NCBI GenBank assembly: GCA_028293565.1
Contig: JAQGON010000045.1
Span: forward strand, 1 to 64,000
Reading direction: 5' to 3'
DNA: 64,000 nucleotides
DNA from: Verrucomicrobiota bacterium
Lineage (GTDB): Bacteria; Verrucomicrobiota; Verrucomicrobiia; Opitutales; Opitutaceae
Under the pieces are notes generated by a model, which was given only the letters and a program-made list of their open reading frames with translations, did no database searches and was not told where the DNA came from. Positions 1 to 7,423 of this stretch are shown one piece after another (within the stretch, counting starts at the first letter, position 1; each line of letters opens with the position of its first letter). The translations under genes and the position numbers were made by a program.

Positions 1-1191
1 GCGCGGCGCCCGCAGGCGCTGGGCGAAATTGCGGTCGGGAAACACGTCGCCCGCGTTCATGTCCTCCACCCGGTACGCCGTCATCGTCACGGGCTCCTCG
101 CGCAGCGCGACCACCCCGAGCTCCCAGCTGAACCTGAAATTCTGCTTTTCCTGGAAACGCACCTGCACGAAAGGCCCGAGCACCGGAAGGTACCGGCTGA
201 TCCCCGACTCGAGGTAAAACGTCCAGAACACCGGGGTCCCGCGGCGGGAGCGTCCCGCCCCCTCGACCACCGAGTCGGTCCGCTCCGGGTTCAGCGTCCG
301 CCGCAGCGCCGGCGAAAGCCGGAACGAGCCGTCGCGATATTCGTCGAGCACGAGCATCCGCCAGTAAGGCGTCGCCGGAACCTGCCGCGGATCCGTCACA
401 TCGACGCTCAGCGCCAGGCTGCTGTCCTGCTGGATTTCCGTCACCTCGCCGAACTTGATCGTGTCGTTGAAGCCGGAGCGCGCCTTCTTCGAGACAAAGC
501 GCTCGAGGAAAAGGCTGTTCTCGAGCTGGAAGCGCGGGATCGCCAGGAACAGGACCGCCGACAGCGCCACGACGCCCGCGAACAGCAGACCGCCGAGCAC
601 CACCACCCGCCAGTCCGTCACCGCGCGCATGCGCCGGAACAGCGGGCGCCAGCGCAGGCGGACCCAGCCCGTGGCCGGGGGCGCGTTTTTCGCCGCGGTC
701 CGGCCTTCCGCCGACTCAAGGAGCGTGATGACCAGGAGAAAGGCGAGCGCGCACGCGGTGAACACGAGGATCTGCACCGCGAACACGAGGGAAACCGTGA
801 GCACGCCCGCCACCACGATCAGAAAAAGCCCCAGCACGATCACCTGGAGATCGTCGCGTTTTTTCCGATAGCTGATTCCGCGGTAGAGCAGCAGCAGGAT
901 GTCGAGCCGCACGATCGCCGGCAGCATCTCGCCCGTCACCCAGAGGTCGCCGAGGAAAAACGCCACGACGGCGGGAAAGACCAGCCGGTGCACGAATCCG
1001 GGGATTTTCCCCGGCCACTCGGGACGCACCAGCGCGGCGAGCACGGCGAGCGTGGTGATGCCCATCAGCGTCCACGCGTCGAACTCGAGGTAAAACACCG
1101 TCCACACCGACAGCAGGACCAGCACTCCGCCGAGGAGCCACTTGAGCTGCTGCAGCTCGTCGAGGTTAAGCTGAGGCCGTCTGTTCTCCAT
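1..1191 (-). CDS. TgpA-like transglutaminase, N-terminal membrane part (DUF3488), partial
   Basis: This reading frame starts at ATG 1191 and is open to the left edge, so the C-terminal transglutaminase domain lies outside the window and the ORF track misses it. The visible ~397 residues begin 'MENRRPQLNLDELQQLKWLL' and contain several hydrophobic segments in the first ~210 residues, followed by a soluble stretch, as in the DUF3488/TgpA N-terminal domain. The start overlaps the end of the DUF58 gene by 26 bp. MoxR, DUF58 and TgpA genes form a well-known conserved cluster, so context and sequence agree. TgpA-like proteins are inner-membrane proteins with a periplasmic transglutaminase-like fold; the exact substrate is not known here. 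Confidence 0.85.
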   Translation of the reverse strand, partial: MENRRPQLNLDELQQLKWLLGGVLVLLSVWTVFYLEFDAWTLMGITTLAVLAALVRPEWPGKIPGFVHRLVFPAVVAFFLGDLWVTGEMLPAIVRLDILLLLYRGISYRKKRDDLQVIVLGLFLIVVAGVLTVSLVFAVQILVFTACALAFLLVITLLESAEGRTAAKNAPPATGWVRLRWRPLFRRMRAVTDWRVVVLGGLLFAGVVALSAVLFLAIPRFQLENSLFLERFVSKKARSGFNDTIKFGEVTEIQQDSSLALSVDVTDPRQVPATPYWRMLVLDEYRDGSFRLSPALRRTLNPERTDSVVEGAGRSRRGTPVFWTFYLESGISRYLPVLGPFVQVRFQEKQNFRFSWELGVVALREEPVTMTAYRVEDMNAGDVFPDRNFAQRLRAPR

Positions 1192-2383
1192 CGACAAAGG
1201 CGGCCACGCCGCGCGCGCCATCCGGCGCGAAGGTCAGCCGATTTCCCCCCCCCCGGAAAAATGCCGGCGATCCCCCCGGGGGCGGGCCGCCGGCGTTTGC
1301 TTCCGGCTGCGGCTGCACGACCGCGAGCCGGTCGAGGAAACTCTCGAGGTCGCGAACCCGGCGGACCGGCGCCGGCGGCTCGTCGTCGATCGCGACCTCG
1401 CCGAGCTGCCCGGCCCGGAACAGGTCCTCGGCCAGCGTCGCGCAGAAACTCACCAGCAGCTCGAACTGCTCGGGGCGGGACCAGACGCCGGCATTGGTCC
1501 GCAGCCAGAGCGAGAACTTCTCCGTGCTCTCCGCCGCGAACTGCCGCACGAGGAGCTGCTGCGAGCGCGCGCTCGCCTTCCAGTGGATCAGCCGGTGCGA
1601 ATCGCCCGACGCGTAGCGGCGGAGTGCGAGGAGATCGCCGCCGCTGCCCGCGCGCGCCAGCCGGTCCTCGCCGGCGTCGCGGCGCTCGGCGGCGATGGCG
1701 TCCCGCCGGTACTCCACCGCCGCGGGCCACACCACCCGCTCCTCGCGCGAGCCGAGGCTGAGGGTTTTTTTCAGGAATCCGAAGGGGAACAGCGACCCGA
1801 GTCCCGCCAGCTCCACCGCCAGCCGCCCGCGCCGCCGCGGCTGAAACCGCCACTCCAGGCGCGCCGCGCCCCGGGGATCGAGCCGCTCGCGCAACGCCAC
1901 CTGCCCGCGCGCCTCCGCGGCGTCCATCTGCGCCAGGGCCGCGCGCACGTCGACGTCGCGGCCGGTGATCGTCGACTCCGCCACGGCGGCCGGACCCTGC
2001 GACACGGCCCGCGCGGCGAAATCAAACCACAGCCCGTACGTCGGCACGAACGTCTTCCGGTTGCGCAGCGCCAACCCGACCACCGCCTCGTGCCCCACGC
2101 GCAGCGGGGGCGCCAGCTCCATCTGCCAGGTGATCCCGCGAAAATTCAGCCACGACAGCACGCCGCTGAGAATCAGGCACGCGAGCATCAGCGACAACGT
2201 GATGAAGAGAATGTTGTTCGCCGAATTATACGCCGCCGACCCGATCCCGAGCGAGAGCACGATCAGCAGCGTCCCCGAGAGCGTCGGCCGGATGCGCTGT
2301 CCGCGCTGCGGAAACACCAGCGCCCAGAGCAGTGCGTTCCAGGTGAAGCGGCGGCCCGGCGGGTTGGCGGCGCGAGTGATCAT
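1166..2383 (-). CDS. DUF58 domain-containing membrane protein
   Basis: The protein (about 405 aa from ATG 2383) has two adjacent transmembrane helices near the N-terminus ('TLLIVLSLGIGSAAYNSANN' and the segment after it). A C-terminal DUF58 region follows, with the conserved stretch 'YASGDSHRLIHWKASARSQQ'. DUF58 proteins are encoded next to MoxR ATPases and are thought to act as their envelope partners. A longer form would start at TTG 2428, overlapping the moxR stop codon (TTGA). That would couple the two genes, but the ATG looks more natural. The downstream TgpA-like gene starts inside the last 26 bp, so the three genes are one operon. Confidence 0.88.
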   Translation of the reverse strand: MITRAANPPGRRFTWNALLWALVFPQRGQRIRPTLSGTLLIVLSLGIGSAAYNSANNILFITLSLMLACLILSGVLSWLNFRGITWQMELAPPLRVGHEAVVGLALRNRKTFVPTYGLWFDFAARAVSQGPAAVAESTITGRDVDVRAALAQMDAAEARGQVALRERLDPRGAARLEWRFQPRRRGRLAVELAGLGSLFPFGFLKKTLSLGSREERVVWPAAVEYRRDAIAAERRDAGEDRLARAGSGGDLLALRRYASGDSHRLIHWKASARSQQLLVRQFAAESTEKFSLWLRTNAGVWSRPEQFELLVSFCATLAEDLFRAGQLGEVAIDDEPPAPVRRVRDLESFLDRLAVVQPQPEANAGGPPPGGSPAFFRGGGNRLTFAPDGARGVAAFVDGEQTASA

Positions 2384-2424
2384 GCGGGTCGTCCCGCAGG
2401 GCCGATGGGTCCCGTGCTCATCCG

Positions 2425-3396
2425 TCAAACGGGCGCCGCCACCGCCGCCAGAATGCTCCGCAGCGCCGCGCCCACCGCCCGCCGCTCCTCGAGCGAATCG
2501 CTCGTCTGCCGCGCCAGCGCCAGCCGGTGCGCGAGGATCGGCACCACGAGTTCCATCACGTCCTCGGGCAGGACAAAGTCGCGCCCCAGCACGAGCGCCC
2601 GCGCCTGTGCCGCCGCGCGGAGCGCCAGCCCGCCGCGCACGCTGACCCCGGCCTTGAACTCCGCCTCCGTGCGCGTCGCCGTCACGATCCGCAGGATGTA
2701 GTCGAGCACGCTGTCCTCCACGAAAACCTGCGCCGCGAGCGACTGGATCCGCAGCACCTCCTCGCGCGTCACCACCGGATTGAGCGCAATGGCGTCATAG
2801 CTCGCGCGCGCGATGCGAAGGATCTCGAGTTCGTCGGCCGGCGCGGGATAGCCCATCCGCAGCCTCATCAGGAAACGGTCCATCTGGCTCTCCGGCAGTG
2901 CAAACGTGCCCTCGTAATCCACCGGGTTCTGCGTCGCGAAGACCATGAAGGGCGCGCCGACCGCGTGCGCCACGCCGTCGACCGTCACCCGTGCGCGGTC
3001 CATCACCTCGAGGAGCGCCGACTGGGTCTTCGGCGTCGTGCGGTTGATTTCGTCCGCGAGAACCACGTTCGCAAACACCGGGCCGGGCTTGAAGACGAAC
3101 TCCTTCGCCGTCTCGTCGTAGATCGCGACGCCCGTGACGTCCCCCGGCAGCAGGTCGCTCGTGAACTGGATCCGCGAGAACGCGCAATCCATCGACCGCG
3201 CGAGCGCGTACGCCAGCGTCGTCTTGCCCACGCCGGGCAGGTCCTCGATCAGCAGGTGCCCGCCCGCGACGAGGCAGACCAGCACCTGGTCGATGACGTC
3301 GTCCTTGCCCTTGATCGACGTCCGCATGTTGTCGCGCAGCCGGTCCAGCGCCCGCTTCGCCTCCGCCACCTGAACCGTCTGCAGAAATTCGCTCAT
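2425..3396 (-). CDS. MoxR family AAA+ ATPase
   Basis: This 323-aa protein is a standard-length MoxR (AAA_3) ATPase. It has Walker A '[10 protein letters not shown]' near residue 58, Walker B 'VVLADEINR' near 114, the sensor stretch '[19 protein letters not shown]' and the C-terminal lid domain. MoxR proteins act as chaperone-like ATPases for a partner with a VWA or DUF58 domain, which fits the next two genes. It is the first gene of the moxR-DUF58-tgpA operon. Its first ~15 codons and upstream bases are partly duplicated about 217 bp upstream (see findings). Confidence 0.93.
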   Translation of the reverse strand: MSEFLQTVQVAEAKRALDRLRDNMRTSIKGKDDVIDQVLVCLVAGGHLLIEDLPGVGKTTLAYALARSMDCAFSRIQFTSDLLPGDVTGVAIYDETAKEFVFKPGPVFANVVLADEINRTTPKTQSALLEVMDRARVTVDGVAHAVGAPFMVFATQNPVDYEGTFALPESQMDRFLMRLRMGYPAPADELEILRIARASYDAIALNPVVTREEVLRIQSLAAQVFVEDSVLDYILRIVTATRTEAEFKAGVSVRGGLALRAAAQARALVLGRDFVLPEDVMELVVPILAHRLALARQTSDSLEERRAVGAALRSILAAVAAPV

Positions 3397-3631
3397 GGGA
3401 CCGGAAAATAACTTCGCGCCCGCCGAACGTCAATTCGCCCGCGCAAACCTTTCCGCCCCTCCTCCGGAAATTTAACCACGAAGGTCGCGAAGGTTCGGAC
3501 CAATTCTTCTGGGGATCGACCTTCGCGTGCTTCGCGACCTTCGTGGTTAAATTTCCGATTCCGACCGCGCGAAATCGATCCGTCACCTGAACCATCTGCA
3601 GAAATCCGCTCACGGGACCGGAAATAACTTC
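3367..3631. repeat. Partial tandem duplication of the moxR 5' end
   Basis: Bases 3367-3415 span the moxR start and recur at 3584-3631 with three substitutions and one deleted base. In the outer copy the start codon complement reads 'cac' rather than 'cat', so ATG has become GTG. Each copy is followed on its upstream side by a palindrome of the same type, so the arrangement looks like a diverged tandem duplication of a head-plus-palindrome unit. The outer copy has no open frame continuing into a moxR gene. Confidence 0.8.
3465..3557. repeat. Intergenic palindrome, family A copy 1
   Basis: Perfect 28-bp inverted arms lie at 3465-3492 and 3530-3557 around a 37-bp centre. The core is 'TTTAACCACGAAGGTCGCGA'. 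The purine-rich 'accgcgaaggacgcgaagg'-like wording recurs at 3638-3726 and 27063-27150, so this is a dispersed family. There is no T-tract, so it does not look like an ordinary intrinsic terminator. Confidence 0.85.
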
Positions 3632-3637
3632 CTCCGA

Positions 3638-3726
3638 AGTTTTAACCGCCAAGGACGCGAAGGCCGCAAAGACCGATCCCAGAAAGATTGGCCTTCGCGA
3701 CCTTTGCGCCCTTCGCGGTTAAAATT
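3638..3726. repeat. Intergenic palindrome, family A copy 2
   Basis: Imperfect inverted arms lie at about 3638-3674 ('TTTTAACCGCCAAGGACGCG') and 3690-3726. The wording resembles copy 1 but is clearly diverged. It lies just downstream of the MTAP-family gene end and upstream of the duplicated moxR head. Confidence 0.8.
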
Positions 3727-3751
3727 CCGATTCGCCCGCGGACCCTTGATC

Positions 3752-4450
3752 CTAGCCGAGGATCTCGAGCAGGCGCACGAACAGGCGGTTCACCTTCGCC
3801 TGGTTGTCCTTCACCAAGTCCTTGAACTTCGCGAAATCGATCTCGGTGCCCTCGAGCCCGTTCGCGTAGTTGTCGATCAGCGCGAGGCTGTTGTACCGCA
3901 GGCCCGCCTCCGTGCAGAGGTCGGCCTCGTGCGCGGCGGTCATCCCGATCACGTCCCCCCAATGCTGCACGACGCGGATCTCGGCCTTGGTTTCAAACCG
4001 CGGACCGCGCATCTGCACGTAGACCTTGCCCGGATGAATCGTGAATTCCGGCGCCAGGCGGCCGACCAGCAGCGGAATGAGATTGTTGGCGATCCCGGGA
4101 GCCCCGCCCTTCAGCTCGTCGTCGAAAAACGTCACCGGCCCCTGCTGGAAACAGACGTAATCGCTGCACGAGACCAGCGTTCCCGGCGGCAGCTCCTTCT
4201 TCAGCGACCCGACCGAGTTCAGCGACACCACGTCCTGAAACCCCAGCTCCGCCAGCGCCCGGATGTTGGCGCGGTAATTGATCGAGTGCGGCGGCAGCGG
4301 AAACTGGTAGCCGTGGCGGTTGATCAGCGCAAAATCGCCCTTCGTCTTGTACGTCACCGCGCCGTGCGCGGTCGCGACCGTCTTCACGTCCCACGCGGAA
4401 AACAGCGTGGAGTTGACGATGCTGGTGCCGCTGAGGAAGGCGACTTTCAT
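3752..4450 (-). CDS. S-methyl-5'-thioadenosine/thioinosine phosphorylase family protein
   Basis: This 232-aa protein belongs to the trimeric nucleoside phosphorylase family that includes MTA phosphorylase and the shorter MTI phosphorylases. Such enzymes cleave 5'-methylthio-nucleosides with phosphate in methionine and purine salvage. The supporting motif is 'VQMRGPRFETKAEIR', the counterpart of the family's GPRF-T-AE signature, followed by 'DVIGMTAAHEADLCTEAGL' in the base-binding region. An N-terminal 'FLSGTS' fits the phosphate loop, although it differs from the usual GGSG/GTG form. The start is set at ATG 4450 rather than the TTG just before it. Substrate preference cannot be decided from sequence alone. 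Confidence 0.8.
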   Translation of the reverse strand: MKVAFLSGTSIVNSTLFSAWDVKTVATAHGAVTYKTKGDFALINRHGYQFPLPPHSINYRANIRALAELGFQDVVSLNSVGSLKKELPPGTLVSCSDYVCFQQGPVTFFDDELKGGAPGIANNLIPLLVGRLAPEFTIHPGKVYVQMRGPRFETKAEIRVVQHWGDVIGMTAAHEADLCTEAGLRYNSLALIDNYANGLEGTEIDFAKFKDLVKDNQAKVNRLFVRLLEILG

Positions 4451-4467
4451 CAATTGCGGATTGGAGG

Positions 4468-4548
4468 ATTTCGGATTGCGGAAAGGTCGGACCCCGGCGG
4501 CTGGGCCGAAGGAGAACCATCATTGCCCCCCTTTCCGCAATCCGAAAT
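4468..4548. repeat. Intergenic palindrome, family B
   Basis: Perfect 19-bp arms lie at 4468-4486 and 4530-4548, with core 'TTTCGGATTGCGGAAAGG'. A third, looser copy of the wording ('ccgccttccgcaatc') follows near 4617-4632. The element fills most of the 200-bp gap between the divergent phosphorylase and esterase genes. Confidence 0.85.
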
Positions 4549-4647
4549 GCAGGGTCTTGCCTCTTTCCGGCTTTTCCCCCGAATCCCCCCAGCCGAGCGC
4601 TCTCTTCAATCCGCATTCCGCCTTCCGCAATCAACCTCGATTGATCC

Positions 4648-5613
4648 ATGCCTCTGATCGACAAACCCCTCTCCGAACTGAAAACGTACCAGGGACTCAA
4701 TCCCCGGCCGGCCGATTTCGACGCCTACTGGTCCGCGGCCCTGAAGGAGCTCGACGCGACGGACCCGAAGCCGGAGCTGGTGCCGACGAAGGAGATCTCG
4801 CCCCGCCACAGCGAGGCGTTCGACCTGTGGTTCACCGGCGTCGGCGGCGCACGCGTTTACGCGAAATACGTCCGCCCGAAAAAATCCTCCGGCCGGAATC
4901 CCGCGGTGCTCCAGTTTCACGGCTACACGGGAAACAGCGGCGACTTCGCCGGACGCCTCGCGTGGGCCGGCGAAGGGTTCAGCGTGGCCGCGCTGGATTG
5001 CCGCGGGCAGGGCGGACGCTCGGAGGACAACGGCAGCGTGAACGGCACCACCTATCGCGGGCACATTGTCCGCGGACTCGACGACCCCGATCCGCGCAAG
5101 CTGCACTTCCGCCAGATCTTCCTCGACACCGCCCAGCTCGCGCGCGTCGTGATGAGCCTGCCCGAAGTGGACGCCGCGCGCGTCGGCGCGATGGGCGGAT
5201 CGCAGGGCGGCGCGTTGACGCTCGCCTGTGCGGCGCTCGAGCCGCGCATCAAGCGCGCCGCGCCGGTGTTTCCCTTTCTCTGCGACTACCGCCGGGTATG
5301 GGAAATGGACCTGGCGAAGGACGCCTACGAGGAGCTGCGCACCTGGTTTCGCCAGTTCGACCCGCTGCACGCCCGCGAACAGGAGGTCTTCAGCAAGCTC
5401 GGCTACATCGACTGCCAGCATCTCGCGCCGCGGATCAAGGCGGAGATCCTCATGTATGTCGGCCTCATGGACCCGATCTGCCCGCCGAGCTCGCAGTACG
5501 CCGCGTACAACAAGATCACGTCCCGGAAGAACATCGTGATCTATCCCGACTACGGCCACGAGGGCCTCCCCGGCGAACCCGACCGCACGTTCAATTTCAT
5601 GCTCGGCCTCTAG
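4648..5613 (+). CDS. Acetylxylan esterase / cephalosporin-C deacetylase family (CE7)
   Basis: This 321-aa alpha/beta hydrolase matches the CE7 family, which removes acetyl groups from xylo-oligosaccharides and related compounds. The opening 'MPLIDKPLSELKTYQG' and 'FDAYW' are typical of CE7. Further motifs are 'DCRGQGGRSED', the nucleophile elbow 'GAMGGSQGGAL', the acid in 'GLMDPICPPSS' and the histidine in 'YGHEGLPGE'. No signal peptide is visible, in line with the usually cytoplasmic CE7 enzymes. A Gfo/Idh oxidoreductase follows after 126 bp, which suggests a sugar-use context. Confidence 0.93.
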   Translation: MPLIDKPLSELKTYQGLNPRPADFDAYWSAALKELDATDPKPELVPTKEISPRHSEAFDLWFTGVGGARVYAKYVRPKKSSGRNPAVLQFHGYTGNSGDFAGRLAWAGEGFSVAALDCRGQGGRSEDNGSVNGTTYRGHIVRGLDDPDPRKLHFRQIFLDTAQLARVVMSLPEVDAARVGAMGGSQGGALTLACAALEPRIKRAAPVFPFLCDYRRVWEMDLAKDAYEELRTWFRQFDPLHAREQEVFSKLGYIDCQHLAPRIKAEILMYVGLMDPICPPSSQYAAYNKITSRKNIVIYPDYGHEGLPGEPDRTFNFMLGL

Positions 5614-5739
5614 GCGGCACGAAAAGCCACGCTGTTGACCGCGAACCTCAAGGAATTCCGCCGCGTTCAGGGACTGAAGTGCCACGCCTGGAAACCGGCG
5701 TTGCGCGGTTCCGTTTCGTAACCCGGGCTGACCACGCCG

Positions 5740-6876
5740 ATGCCCAAATTGAACGTCGCGCTCGTCGGACTCGGCTTCGGCAGCGTCTTCGCGCCGATCT
5801 ATCGCCGGCACCCCGACGTCGGGAGGCTGGTGCTCTGCGACGCCAAGCGGCCGCGCGTCACCGACCTGACGCAGCGCATCGGTTTCGACCAGACGCTCGA
5901 CTCGCTCGACGAGGTCCTCGCCGACGCCTCCATCGACGCGGTCCACCTCAACACCGGCATTCCCGATCATGCCCGGCACGCCATTTCCGTCCTCGACGCC
6001 GGCAAGCACTGCGCCTGCACCGTGCCGATGGCGACGTCCCTCGACGACATCCGCGCCGTCGTCGCCGCACGGCGCCGCAGCGGGAAAAATTACATGATGA
6101 TGGAAACGCAGCTCTACTCGCGCGATTTCCTCCACGCGCTCGAGCTGCGGGACGAGGGCTTTTTCGGCCGGCTCCAGTTTCTGAGCGGGGCGCATTTCCA
6201 GGACATGGAAAACTGGGCGCCCTACTGGGCCGGCCTGCCGCCGATGTGGTACGCCACCCACGCCGTCGCCCCATGCCTCGCCTTCGCCGGCACCCGCGCG
6301 CGCAACGTCCGGTGCCTCGGCAGCGGCTGGATGCGGCCCGAACTTCGCGCGCGGCACGGCAACCCCTTTCCGATGGAGACCGCGATCTTCGACCTCGTGC
6401 GCGAGGACCCGCTGGCGATGGAGGTCACGCGGGCGCTGTTCCACTCGGCCCGCGGATACTCCGAGTCGTTCAGCTTCTACGGCGAGGATGCGACCTTCGA
6501 GGCGCCGCAGGTGCACGGCGAGCCGCCGGTGGTCTTTCGCCTGAGCCAACTCGGCGCGCAGGCCGGTTCGCGCGTCAGCACCGAGGAACGCATCTACCTG
6601 CGGGATTATGCGCACCGGCTGCCGCCGGAAATCGCCGGGTTCACCGGCGCGGCGGGGCCCGACGCCCGCGGCGAGCATCCGTCCGTCAAACACGGCGGCG
6701 GACACGGAGGTTCGCATCCCCATCTGGTCCACGAGTTCCTCCGCAGCATCGTCGAGGGCCGGCCGCCGGCGATCGACGAGATCAAGGCCGCCGACTGGAG
6801 CGCTCCCGGCATCTGCGCCCACGCCTCGGCGATGCAGGGCGGAACGGTGGTCGAGATTCCCGCGTTCCTCCCGTAA
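5740..6876 (+). CDS. Gfo/Idh/MocA family oxidoreductase
   Basis: The 378-aa protein begins 'MPKLNVALVGLGFGSVFAPI', a Rossmann NAD(P)-binding fold, followed by 'DAVHLNTGIPDHARHAISVL'. The family's usual EKP motif is replaced here by 'ACTVPMATS', so the lysine that normally sits near the nicotinamide and substrate is absent at that site. Such TVP variants probably form a subfamily with a different chemistry. The C-terminal half is consistent with the alpha/beta substrate domain. The substrate is unknown; sugar or inositol derivatives are typical for the family. Confidence 0.88.
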   Translation: MPKLNVALVGLGFGSVFAPIYRRHPDVGRLVLCDAKRPRVTDLTQRIGFDQTLDSLDEVLADASIDAVHLNTGIPDHARHAISVLDAGKHCACTVPMATSLDDIRAVVAARRRSGKNYMMMETQLYSRDFLHALELRDEGFFGRLQFLSGAHFQDMENWAPYWAGLPPMWYATHAVAPCLAFAGTRARNVRCLGSGWMRPELRARHGNPFPMETAIFDLVREDPLAMEVTRALFHSARGYSESFSFYGEDATFEAPQVHGEPPVVFRLSQLGAQAGSRVSTEERIYLRDYAHRLPPEIAGFTGAAGPDARGEHPSVKHGGGHGGSHPHLVHEFLRSIVEGRPPAIDEIKAADWSAPGICAHASAMQGGTVVEIPAFLP

Positions 6877-6923
6877 AATTGCTGGGTTGCGCTGACTTCA
6901 TCCGCCGCCAGATTGTCGTCCAC

Positions 6924-7373
6924 ATGGACCAGACCGAACGGGAGCTCCGCGACATGCTGGCCGACCGGCGGCTGGTCCACTGGCCCGACGAGGAGCAATG
7001 GAAGGCCATCTGGCTCGCCGCGAATGCCAAGGGCTACACCGGCACCGTCTCCGCCGCGGTCCACGGGATCGCCCCCGATCTCCTCAATCCCGACTGGATC
7101 GAAATGATGAACGTGCCGCCCTCGGAGGCGAAAATGATGTGGGCCGAGATCTGCATGCGGGCCTCCGTTTCGCCCTTCGTCGACGTCAACCTCCCCTTCA
7201 CGGACACCCAGAAAGCGGAAGCCGCTTTTCGCGGGGAACTGGACGACCTCATGGCGAAGGGCTGGATCGTCACCAGCAACGGCCCGGACGGCGTCGCCCT
7301 CAGCGCGCCGAAGAAACTGATGGGGTTTCTCTCCAAGCCCGAGACCCGTTTTCTCCCGCGCCCGTCGAATTGA
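6924..7373 (+). CDS. Conserved-looking protein of unknown function, 149 aa
   Basis: I do not recognise the family. The frame from ATG 6924 gives 149 residues beginning 'MDQTERELRDMLADRRLVHW'. It has the amino-acid balance of a real soluble protein, with Trp-rich and acidic helices ('WPDEEQWKAIWLAANAKGYTG') and no signal peptide or membrane segment. The ORF track shows it only as the tail of a much longer overlapping frame. It starts 48 bp after the Gfo/Idh gene and precedes the S9 peptidase on the same strand. Confidence 0.7.
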   Translation: MDQTERELRDMLADRRLVHWPDEEQWKAIWLAANAKGYTGTVSAAVHGIAPDLLNPDWIEMMNVPPSEAKMMWAEICMRASVSPFVDVNLPFTDTQKAEAAFRGELDDLMAKGWIVTSNGPDGVALSAPKKLMGFLSKPETRFLPRPSN

Positions 7374-7423
7374 GCGCGGGCTTCGTGAACCCCGTGTCGA
7401 AAAAGGATCGGTTAAATTCCCCC

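Noticed and set aside
4320-7373. 1017-aa plus-strand ORF
   Set aside because: It runs out of frame through the CE7 esterase and Gfo/Idh genes; only its last 149 codons (from 6924) look like a real gene, which is annotated separately.
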